Shown here one piece after another: positions 5,628 to 11,067 of a stretch of DNA of 11,067 nucleotides (its first letter is position 1; the number at the start of each line of letters is the position of its first letter). Below the pieces are notes generated by a model. The model had not been told where the DNA came from, did not search any database, and was given only the letters and a program-made list of their open reading frames with translations. Source of the DNA: Candidatus Woesearchaeota archaeon. GTDB taxonomy: Archaea > Nanobdellota > Nanobdellia > Woesearchaeales > UBA12501. The position numbers and the translations under genes are program-made. Location: positions 1 to 11,067 of the forward strand of contig JACOVM010000017.1 of assembly GCA_016177345.1 (NCBI GenBank). Direction: 5' to 3'.

Positions 5628-8227
5628 AGCTTGGATTTCCTCGAATGAGTACCTTTGTCATGCAAGCTTTTAATAAGAAGCACACCACGCTGCTGTACAC
5701 TGAGCTGCTCCTTCACCAACACTGCGCTGGTTTCTACATTCTCATAATAATCAGTAAACAGTGCCATCATGCTGGTGCCGATGCCAGTATTCCAGACTTC
5801 TTGGCCGAGCCCTATCTTCTCTTCCCATTGCTTCATTAATATCGCGTCTTCTCCAGAGATGGCTTGGCTGATAGTGTCTAGGAGCGCGCTTTCTATGTGC
5901 ATCTTGAGCTCGATTGCCTCCTGATTGTCAGGATCTGCCTTGAGTGCCTGATCAAGGGCGGCGATGGCAAAGCGTGGATTATCATCTGCTTCAAGATAGG
6001 TTCCTGCGATGGCAATATACGTTGCTGCTGCTGTTGCTTTGTTAGGAGAAGAATCGATGACAGATAAATATGCGTCTCTTGCCTGGTCGTACAGCTTTTG
6101 TTGATGAAGTGTTACCGCAATTCCTCGTCGTGCATCATCACTAAGGCCTGGCTTGGCGAGAAGCTCACGATACAGAACAAGGGCTTGTGCACGTGCTTGC
6201 TGGCTTTCCTGATCTGAGGCGGCCTCTGCTAATGATTTTGACAAGTATAGTTCTGCCAGGCTCATCTTTGCGTAGTCAAATGCTGCAGAGTCTCTATGCT
6301 CATCCATAAACGCAGTTAATTGCCCAATAGCAGTATCATATTCTTGAGTGTCAAGAAGCCCCTGTGCTTGGTAATTCACGTTGAGAAATTGAAGGAGAGA
6401 TCGCTGGTTGATAAAATACGATGCATCTTCACCATTAGCGGTTCGTTCTTGAATCTGCTTATCCAGCTCCGCAATCTGTTCGTTGACATCCAACAACGTG
6501 TCTCCAACAACGAACTGAGTGTTTTGAGGAGAGAGAATTTCCGTTATTTTTCCTTTGCTGTCAGTAAAGAATAGCCCACCTTCTTTTGTGATGTCCATAC
6601 TGTTTTGCCCTGCCTGAACATGGAGCTGATTTTCAAACAGTAACAGGTTTCCTGGTGTTTGTGCAGTTTCTGCAAGGATGCCAAGGCTGTCCTGGCCTGC
6701 ATCAATGCGCATTGCCCCATTGACGCGATCAACGACGATAACGAGGCTGTTTTCTTTGCGCTGGCCGACACCACCACTTGTTTCAGGATCAGACCCGGTA
6801 AGAAGCGCTTTCTGCACATAGAGGCCAATTGTTCCATCGCTGCTTCCATCAATACGAACCATGTCAGTAATTCCTTCACGATGCCGTTCCAACGTTGACG
6901 AGGTACTGTATCCTTGATAGAAAGAATGGTCATCAGTTACTCGAACAAGCCCCTGTGCTGTTATTGACTCATGCTCATAATCAACTGTTGCTGTTGGATG
7001 TTCGGTAATGGCGTGAAGGTCATACTGGTCAGCTTCTGCTAGTCCATGAACGTGGAGAACATCTTCGCCATACACAACATAATTATCGGCATCTGCAGGA
7101 ATTCCATAATCCTCTTGAACAACAACGAGAGGGTTGTCAGCGCCATTGCCATTCGTTGTCACCATCGTTTGCGTTTCTCCATCAAAGAAGGTGCTTTGGC
7201 CATTATCACTTTGCAGCTCGATACGCAGGCCATTCTCTTTGATGGAAAAGGTTCCTTCGATGACCTCTTGCTGTTCATCATTTATGACCCGCGTGTTTCT
7301 TCCATAAACATCTCCATTTTCTTTGATCACCACTTCGCCACCCTCTCTTGTGTCAAAGTCCAGTTCACTGTCGTCAGTGGTGGTGATGTGCCCTTTTTGT
7401 TTTCCAGTAACCCCTGCTTCTTCATCACCGGCCATATCTGTTATGTCTACATTGATGCTGTCATCAGTATTTCGGAAAAACGTTGCCTTCTTACCGAAGA
7501 TAATAACTTCTTTGCTCGTATCTGGTGTTCCATCCTCTTTTAGCGGGGTGATAATGACTTGCTGTCCGATGATCTGCTGCTTATAATTTCCTTTGGGGTA
7601 ATCAGCGGGATCGTACGCTGGAAAATCGCCAGTAATCATGTTGGTTGCTTGGTCAAATCGAACCGTGTTTGCCCTGCTAATATCCAGCTCGGCATGGAAT
7701 GGCTCTCGTGCAAAAACAGTGCTGACCTCGCTTGGATCAGCGTCGCGAAGATTGTCAAACTCTGCTAAGTGCAGTCCTATTTGGTCAGCGGTTGCAAATT
7801 TCAGGTTTTCTTTTTTCACTTGAGCAGGATTGAAGTGCTCATCTGGAATTTCTGAAACTTTTCTTCCGGTAATGTATTCCTGATGAACATTGTTCCATGC
7901 AATGTGCTGGCTGGAGAGGGTGATTGCAGAAAAGTCATGAATGGCGCCCCAGTCAACAACGTGTGCGTATGATGATTCTGGAACAAGGCCCCACTGTATT
8001 TGGCCATAGAGCGCTGGGTTTTCGAACACTTCAGGATGGTCATACAAGAGTGGGTCTGAAAAATCCCAGGACTCTGGATTGTTTGGGTCGAAACCACCAG
8101 TATCAATTGGCTCAATATCATGGCTGCTTGCGGAGATGAGGGGTGCTAATAGGGCTAGAAGTATCAAGAGTATGGTGATCTCTAGTTGGGTGGGCAGTAA
8201 TTTCCTTGTTGCCTTTGTCTTTATCAT
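5531..8227 (-). CDS. 5' portion of giant exported protein: signal peptide, beta-rich region, TPR-like repeats
   Basis: The frame encodes 898 aa from ATG 8227. It is open back to 8323, but that longer start adds a charged stretch overlapping the upstream gene, whereas ATG 8227 puts a signal peptide at the N-terminus (basic n-region, hydrophobic LLILLALLAPL, cleavage plausible after LISA). After it comes an Asp/Asn/Pro-rich segment, then about 400 aa of alternating beta strands and turns (about 168-578) resembling repeated jelly-roll or beta-helix proteins. TPR-like helices follow (about 613-783; motifs such as YDQARDAYLSVIDSSPN and AIAALDQALKADPDN). It contains no cysteine up to the break. The last 39 residues (after LLIKSLHDKG) look out of frame: they overlap the next ORF by 97 nt and carry its only Cys. 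So the natural product is probably a read-through of about 2,646 aa. I do not recognise a named family. Confidence 0.7.
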   Translation of the reverse strand: MIKTKATRKLLPTQLEITILLILLALLAPLISASSHDIEPIDTGGFDPNNPESWDFSDPLLYDHPEVFENPALYGQIQWGLVPESSYAHVVDWGAIHDFSAITLSSQHIAWNNVHQEYITGRKVSEIPDEHFNPAQVKKENLKFATADQIGLHLAEFDNLRDADPSEVSTVFAREPFHAELDISRANTVRFDQATNMITGDFPAYDPADYPKGNYKQQIIGQQVIITPLKEDGTPDTSKEVIIFGKKATFFRNTDDSINVDITDMAGDEEAGVTGKQKGHITTTDDSELDFDTREGGEVVIKENGDVYGRNTRVINDEQQEVIEGTFSIKENGLRIELQSDNGQSTFFDGETQTMVTTNGNGADNPLVVVQEDYGIPADADNYVVYGEDVLHVHGLAEADQYDLHAITEHPTATVDYEHESITAQGLVRVTDDHSFYQGYSTSSTLERHREGITDMVRIDGSSDGTIGLYVQKALLTGSDPETSGGVGQRKENSLVIVVDRVNGAMRIDAGQDSLGILAETAQTPGNLLLFENQLHVQAGQNSMDITKEGGLFFTDSKGKITEILSPQNTQFVVGDTLLDVNEQIAELDKQIQERTANGEDASYFINQRSLLQFLNVNYQAQGLLDTQEYDTAIGQLTAFMDEHRDSAAFDYAKMSLAELYLSKSLAEAASDQESQQARAQALVLYRELLAKPGLSDDARRGIAVTLHQQKLYDQARDAYLSVIDSSPNKATAAATYIAIAGTYLEADDNPRFAIAALDQALKADPDNQEAIELKMHIESALLDTISQAISGEDAILMKQWEEKIGLGQEVWNTGIGTSMMALFTDYYENVETSAVLVKEQLSVQQRGVLLIKSLHDKGTHSRKSKLWVGKTSLASSAFLFVMLMSEGEQQPCTLPQK
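5648..5660 (-). other. apparent single-base frameshift joining the two giant-gene ORFs
   Basis: The upstream frame reads SLHDKG then THSRKSKLWVG. The other frame, entered right after an in-frame TGA at 5660-5658, reads YSFEEIQAMGGEDIAG. Joining them as DKG+YSFEEIQ gives a smooth, typical helix-turn sequence, and restoring one missing base at about 5651 does this. No X-XXY-YYZ slippery heptamer lies between that TGA and the end of the first frame, so programmed -1 shifting is not supported. A sequencing or assembly error, or a real inactivating mutation, is more likely. Confidence 0.7.
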
Positions 8228-8257
8228 ATTCTTCTGTTTTATTTGTTTCTTCTCAGC

Positions 8258-8287
8258 ATTTTTTATGTGATGATTTTTTATGTGATA
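8258..8287. repeat. 15-bp tandem repeat duplicating a stop codon
   Basis: Two adjacent 15-bp units, 8258-8272 and 8273-8287, share 14 of 15 bases. The unit is five codons long. On the minus strand it therefore repeats ATC ACA TAA in the same frame, giving the Ig-domain gene a second in-frame stop 15 nt after the first. It lies in the 50-nt gap before the start of the giant gene. Confidence 0.75.
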
Positions 8288-9312
8288 ATCTGCTCTTTCA
8301 CGGTAATCATAAACGTTTCGCAATCCTCTAAACTTCCATCACTAGCGCAAATGGTCGCTGTCTGGATTCCTGGGCTTGTCGGGGTGAAAAAATATCTGCC
8401 AGTATCTGGCTCGATCATGCCCGGCCCATTCTTGATACTGAATTGGATGCTGCTGCTATCTGGATCATCTGCTTTGGCAACAAGATTGTACTCTTGCCCG
8501 GCATCAATGATAACGTCAGGGATAAACTGGAGTTGAGGCGGGGCTGTTGTTGGCTGCCGTACCGCAAAATTAAACAAGAGAACGCTGTTTTCGCTTAATG
8601 CTGATGATTGATCTTTAATGGAGTATATCCTTGTTTTTCCATCAGTTTGGAGAAGCGTGATGTCAACATCATACGAGGAAAGCTCATCGAGCCGAAGCGT
8701 GTTGTCGTTGTTGTTCCTGATGCTGTTAAGAATTTGTTGTTTGACATCGAGAACATGTTGGAGCCGCACTGGAATGTTATGATACAATTTAGAAATAGTT
8801 ATTGTGCTCCTATCTTTTTGGATGGTTATTGGAAATTCAACTTCAAAAACAACAAGGCCATCTTCTATCGCCGTGATGACCATCGGTTTTTTGATGGTTG
8901 CCCCTTCATAGAGTGGAAGAAAGCTGTTGCTTGCGCATGCAAGGAGGGCTTCTGCAGCATACCTTGACATTTCCCCCTCCATAAACTGTTTTGTGGGAGA
9001 AATGTCACGGCCATTATCGTAGTGGTACGCAACCTGCCAGCCATCATAAAATGTGAGGTGTGGAAAGGTGTAAATGTAGCCCCCTTGCTTGCTGAGAAGC
9101 GCTATTGCTTCACCACTTGCTTTTTGCAGGCATGCATTTAGCGCATTCTCGATCGCAGCGCTATCAAATGAAAGCGTTGATATAGTTTCCTTTCCTTTTA
9201 ATGGCTGTTCGTTGCTGACGTAGAGGCCTACAAGAATTCCTGTCAATACCAGGATAAGAATGCCAACCACGATAAATGCAGTGATCTGGCCTTGGTGCTT
9301 TTTCGTTGTCAT
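8278..9312 (-). CDS. prepilin-type membrane protein with C-terminal Ig-like domain
   Basis: The product is 344 aa from ATG 9312. A GTG one codon upstream is an alternative start. The N-terminus MTTKKHQGQITAFIVVGIL is a class III signal: a short basic leader, then Gly-Gln, then about 22 hydrophobic residues. Such leaders are cut by the archaeal prepilin peptidase just before the hydrophobic helix (here probably before Gln), giving pilin-like or surface-anchored proteins. The middle (about 45-250) is an unrecognised extracellular domain. Residues about 257-340 look like an Ig/cadherin-like putative binding module (KADDPDSSSIQFSI, TGRYFFTP, ICASDGSLEDC). Four Cys (61, 126, 322, 331), with the last two close together, fit an extracytoplasmic location. 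The stop lies 50 nt before the giant exported protein, so the two are probably co-transcribed and may work together at the cell surface. The family assignment is by motif only. Confidence 0.8.
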   Translation of the reverse strand: MTTKKHQGQITAFIVVGILILVLTGILVGLYVSNEQPLKGKETISTLSFDSAAIENALNACLQKASGEAIALLSKQGGYIYTFPHLTFYDGWQVAYHYDNGRDISPTKQFMEGEMSRYAAEALLACASNSFLPLYEGATIKKPMVITAIEDGLVVFEVEFPITIQKDRSTITISKLYHNIPVRLQHVLDVKQQILNSIRNNNDNTLRLDELSSYDVDITLLQTDGKTRIYSIKDQSSALSENSVLLFNFAVRQPTTAPPQLQFIPDVIIDAGQEYNLVAKADDPDSSSIQFSIKNGPGMIEPDTGRYFFTPTSPGIQTATICASDGSLEDCETFMITVKEQIIT

Positions 9313-9370
9313 CACCTATTTTGAAACCCATTCATTTTAACATTTGATTTTTGGCATATGATTAATGCTT

Positions 9371-9380
9371 AGTTTATACT
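9371..9380 (-). promoter_or_regulatory. possible TATA box for the Ig-domain gene
   Basis: The minus strand reads AGTATAAACT, about 60 nt upstream of ATG 9312. This predicts a start near 9350 and a leader of about 35-40 nt. No well-spaced Shine-Dalgarno sequence is visible: AGGTG directly abuts the ATG. The evidence is weak, and read-through from the HEPN operon is an alternative. Confidence 0.35.
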
Positions 9381-9402
9381 ACTATGATTTACCACTATGA
9401 TT
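9377..9402. repeat. 13-bp tandem repeat next to possible promoter
   Basis: Units TACTACTATGATT (9377-9389) and TACCACTATGATT (9390-9402) match at 12 of 13 positions. They lie between the HEPN stop and the possible TATA box of the Ig-domain gene. A regulator binding site or a replication-slippage duplication would both fit. Confidence 0.6.
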
Positions 9403-9403
9403 C

Positions 9404-9859
9404 TCAATGTTCTTTTTTAATTATCATCTGTCTCAATGTGGAATACACTTGCCTTGTGACATTGACTGCCTTTTCTGCGTATTCTTTGTCAATTATTGCT
9501 CCATAGTATAATATCCCATTCCTAAAAAATCTCATTTGATCAATAAACTGTACTTCTTTTTCAGTAAAATTAAGAACCCTCATGAATGATACCTCTGCCT
9601 CATGAGCACCAGGACCGGCTGCGTGGTATCCATCTAATAGCATCCTTGCTCTAACAAGCTCTAACACGATATCATAGCATAGTTTTACGAAAGTATTAGC
9701 ATTGGTGTTACTTAGTGGTATTTTTTGCATGATATCTAATAAATTGTTATAGCTGTTTTCAGATTCTTTTATGAGGAATGATGCTCGTGACTTGTCTACT
9801 GCTTGCTTTTTAACGATATTCTCCTGTACAAATTCGTCAAAGGATCGTATTGGTTTCAT
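9404..9859 (-). CDS. HEPN-domain protein, probable partner (toxin side) of the MNT gene
   Basis: The product is 151 aa, all helical, within the normal length range for HEPN proteins. In MNT-HEPN modules the HEPN protein is usually an RNase toxin with an R-x(4-6)-H motif, and its partner MNT neutralises it by adding AMP to a tyrosine near that motif. Here the equivalent C-terminal helix reads FFRNGILYYG. R113 is present, but the catalytic His position is Tyr (Y118, Y119), so RNase activity is doubtful while a modifiable tyrosine remains. The start codon overlaps the stop of the MNT gene as ATGA, which indicates translational coupling and a shared job. Some archaeal HEPN proteins carry this kind of substitution, so a non-nuclease or nucleotide-sensing role is the main alternative. 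Confidence 0.75.
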   Translation of the reverse strand: MKPIRSFDEFVQENIVKKQAVDKSRASFLIKESENSYNNLLDIMQKIPLSNTNANTFVKLCYDIVLELVRARMLLDGYHAAGPGAHEAEVSFMRVLNFTEKEVQFIDQMRFFRNGILYYGAIIDKEYAEKAVNVTRQVYSTLRQMIIKKEH

Positions 9860-10404
9860 AGCTCAATGCCCCCAATCAATACTATCCCGTTGTACAGGTT
9901 TTCTTGGAGATGCTTGTGGATATTTTTGAACGATGCATAAATATTAAGAATTATTTTTCTTTCCAGTGCTTTTTCATACTCACTTAAGTCTACCGCCTTC
10001 TCTTTTCTCCCAATTATTGCAATATCTATATCTGAGTTGATGATGTCATCACCTCTTGAATAACTTCCGAATAGCAGTATTGTTGCTCCAGCAAACTCTT
10101 TTTCGAGGGCACCAACAAGCCCTGTTTCGTATATTTGCTGTAAATTGTCTGCTCTTTTTAGCTGCATTACTCGCTGGTCATCCCTGTTTAATTGTATAGC
10201 CCACCTCTTGGTTTCTTTGTCCTGCTCTATCTTTATTAATCCTTTTTTTTCTAGGGTGGGTAGAGCCTTCATGACTGCTGGAGGGGTTACTTCTAAGAGG
10301 TTAGCCACCTGTCGCTGGTTCAACGAGGTGCCTGCTTTTATAAATGACAATCTTAAGATTTCTTGCTGAAGAGTTGTTAACTCTAGTTTACATATATTTA
10401 TCAT
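9856..10404 (-). CDS. winged-helix / MNT nucleotidyltransferase fusion, probable antitoxin and autoregulator
   Basis: The product is 182 aa. Residues about 8-72 form a winged helix-turn-helix (LNQRQVANLLEVTPPAVMKALPTL, then a basic wing), and residues about 92-182 a minimal nucleotidyltransferase. The GSX10DXD signature is intact: GS at 113-114, then D125 and D127. These bind the metals and nucleotide that MNT enzymes use to transfer AMP to a partner HEPN protein. The third catalytic acid is not obvious; the strand where it is expected reads KIILNIY. The fused DNA-binding domain suggests the protein also controls its own operon, which fits the repeats around its start codon. ATG 10404 is chosen because a strong TATA box sits at the distance expected for a leaderless mRNA. 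The HEPN gene follows with a 4-nt overlap. Confidence 0.85.
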   Translation of the reverse strand: MINICKLELTTLQQEILRLSFIKAGTSLNQRQVANLLEVTPPAVMKALPTLEKKGLIKIEQDKETKRWAIQLNRDDQRVMQLKRADNLQQIYETGLVGALEKEFAGATILLFGSYSRGDDIINSDIDIAIIGRKEKAVDLSEYEKALERKIILNIYASFKNIHKHLQENLYNGIVLIGGIEL

Positions 10405-10437
10405 AGTTAACTGATATTAACTGTAGTTTATATATCT
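10377..10437. promoter_or_regulatory. repeated TTAACT elements, candidate operator of the MNT-HEPN operon
   Basis: Two 21-bp direct copies (10377-10397 and 10417-10437, 18 of 21 identical, 40 bp apart) flank the start codon. Between them lies the palindrome AGTTAACT (10405-10412), and GTTAA/TTAAC form an inverted repeat at 10406-10421. One copy overlaps the TATA box and the other lies in the first codons. This is what an autorepressor site would look like, and the first gene encodes a winged helix. Binding is inferred. Confidence 0.5.
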
Positions 10438-10441
10438 TTCG
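10427..10441 (-). promoter_or_regulatory. BRE/TATA promoter of the MNT-HEPN operon
   Basis: The minus strand reads CGAAAGATATATAAA: a purine-rich BRE followed by TATATAAA. The centre is about 27 nt upstream of ATG 10404, the usual TATA-to-start distance in archaea, so transcription probably begins at or within 2 nt of the ATG (leaderless mRNA). Confidence 0.7.
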
Positions 10442-10483
10442 GTTTCTTTCGCTTGTTTGCTATTTATTAAAAGTACACTCCTA

Positions 10484-10493
10484 TTTTTTATAC
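10484..10493 (+). promoter_or_regulatory. probable TATA box of the divergent membrane-HTH gene
   Basis: TTTTTTATAC is centred about 25 nt upstream of ATG 10514, again fitting a leaderless start. It lies in the 109-bp gap between the two divergent genes, so a regulator bound at the MNT promoter could also affect it. Confidence 0.45.
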
Positions 10494-10513
10494 TGGCTCG
10501 CTCTTCTGATAGT

Positions 10514-11067
10514 ATGAAGGCTTATAAGGTTTATATGAAGAAGGTTGTTCTGCTGCTCATCTATAACTCTATCTTTGTTGCGCGTACCACTATTATAGCA
10601 GCCCAAGAGCTCGTTGGCGATGTGGACATCTCTGTGGAGAAGATCAGTAGTGAATCATCGTCTCTTGCGGTCATCCTTGGGTTAGCTGTTCTTTTTCTTA
10701 TCGTTCTTGCTGTGGTGATTGTTCTTCTTCGCCATCTTGTTCTGCTATGGAAAAGCCAATCTCCACGTAGCACGCCAGAGAAGATAGTAAAAGAAATCCC
10801 GGTTGCGTCCTTGCATGAAGCGAATGAACAGCCCTCATTTTCTCTTGCTGATGTTCCATTTGACGATGACGCAGAGCGATATCTTAAGGAGGAGGAAAAG
10901 CTCATCTATAAAATACTCAAGAGCAGAGAGGGGCAATGCGAGCAGGGAACGCTTCTCGTAATCACCCAATTTTCGAAGGCGTATTTGTCGAGGCTCTTGA
11001 GCGAGATGGAAACAAGAGGTATCATCGAAATATTCCAAAATGGAAGAATTAATTTAATAAGGCTTCA
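10514..11067 (+). CDS. membrane protein with cytosolic winged helix-turn-helix (3'-truncated by window end)
   Basis: The frame is open from ATG 10514 to the window edge (184 codons plus 2 nt). A second in-frame ATG at 10535 is an alternative start; 10514 is preferred for its TATA spacing. Residues about 10-30 are a hydrophobic signal or first membrane helix, followed by a short polar stretch of about 20 residues (GDVDISVEKISSESS). A strong transmembrane helix follows (about 50-72), then an acidic linker. A C-terminal winged helix starts at about 123 (EEEKLIYKILKSREG, then FSKAYLSRLLSEMETRGIIE and a wing containing QNGRINLIRL). This layout is common in archaeal membrane-bound MarR/ArsR-like putative regulators that could link envelope state to transcription. 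The extracellular part is too short to be an obvious sensor, so it may sense through a partner. Its target genes are unknown. The minus-strand frames across it are shadows. Confidence 0.8.
   Translation, partial: MKAYKVYMKKVVLLLIYNSIFVARTTIIAAQELVGDVDISVEKISSESSSLAVILGLAVLFLIVLAVVIVLLRHLVLLWKSQSPRSTPEKIVKEIPVASLHEANEQPSFSLADVPFDDDAERYLKEEEKLIYKILKSREGQCEQGTLLVITQFSKAYLSRLLSEMETRGIIEIFQNGRINLIRL

Noticed and set aside
5531..5660. Programmed -1 ribosomal frameshift between the two giant-gene ORFs
   Set aside because: The shift must occur after the TGA at 5660-5658, and no slippery heptamer of the X-XXY-YYZ type lies in frame there. A missing base is simpler.
7046..7543. 165-aa plus-strand open frame opposite the beta-rich region
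   Set aside because: It is antisense to a coherent coding frame and has no domain, start signal or neighbour support.
8228..8323. Longer start (ATG 8323) for the 5' part of the giant gene
   Set aside because: It overlaps the upstream gene, adds a highly charged stretch, and would bury the signal peptide 32 residues inside the protein.
10561..10905. 114-aa minus-strand open frame rich in Arg, Ser and Thr
   Set aside because: It is antisense to the plus-strand membrane winged-helix gene, whose protein has clear transmembrane and HTH patterns.
1..11067. CRISPR array, insertion sequence or integrase
   Set aside because: There are no regularly spaced repeats, and no transposase or recombinase motif appears in any plausible frame.

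Overview
The window looks archaeal, and probably comes from a DPANN-type lineage such as Woesearchaeota. This is an inference from content, not a database match. The clues are AT-rich TATA/BRE-like promoters spaced for leaderless starts, a class III (prepilin-type) signal peptide, a membrane protein with a cytosolic winged helix, a winged-helix/MNT plus HEPN pair, and a very large exported protein. No rRNA, tRNA, CRISPR array or transposase was found.

Layout: positions 1-287 are non-coding and unusually structured. They hold several perfect small palindromes, a long hairpin (61-122), and a hairpin followed by a T-run on the minus strand (144-171) that probably ends the transcript of the giant gene. 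Positions 288-8227 (minus) carry one giant gene that appears broken by a single-base frameshift near 5651. The 5' piece has a signal peptide, a long beta-rich region and TPR-like helices. The 3' piece has a helical/hydrophobic region, an ADP-ribosyltransferase-like domain, a GGDEF-like domain preceded by a possible second degenerate one, a phosphoribosyltransferase-like domain and a degenerate FHA-like tail. Read through, it would be about 2,646 aa. Upstream, 8278-9312 (minus) encodes a prepilin-type membrane protein with a C-terminal Ig-like domain. It is probably the first gene of the same transcription unit.

Positions 9404-10404 (minus) form a two-gene operon of MNT nucleotidyltransferase (fused to a winged helix) and HEPN protein, overlapping by ATGA. 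It resembles a toxin-antitoxin module. It is transcribed from a strong archaeal promoter with repeated TTAACT-type elements that may be its operator. Positions 10514-11067 (plus) are a divergent, 3'-truncated gene for a membrane-anchored winged-helix protein.

The most interesting item is the giant exported protein. It combines nucleotide-using enzyme folds (ART, GGDEF, PRTase) behind a signal peptide, and all six of its cysteines lie in three close pairs. That suggests an extracytoplasmic or delivered effector rather than an ordinary cytosolic signalling enzyme.
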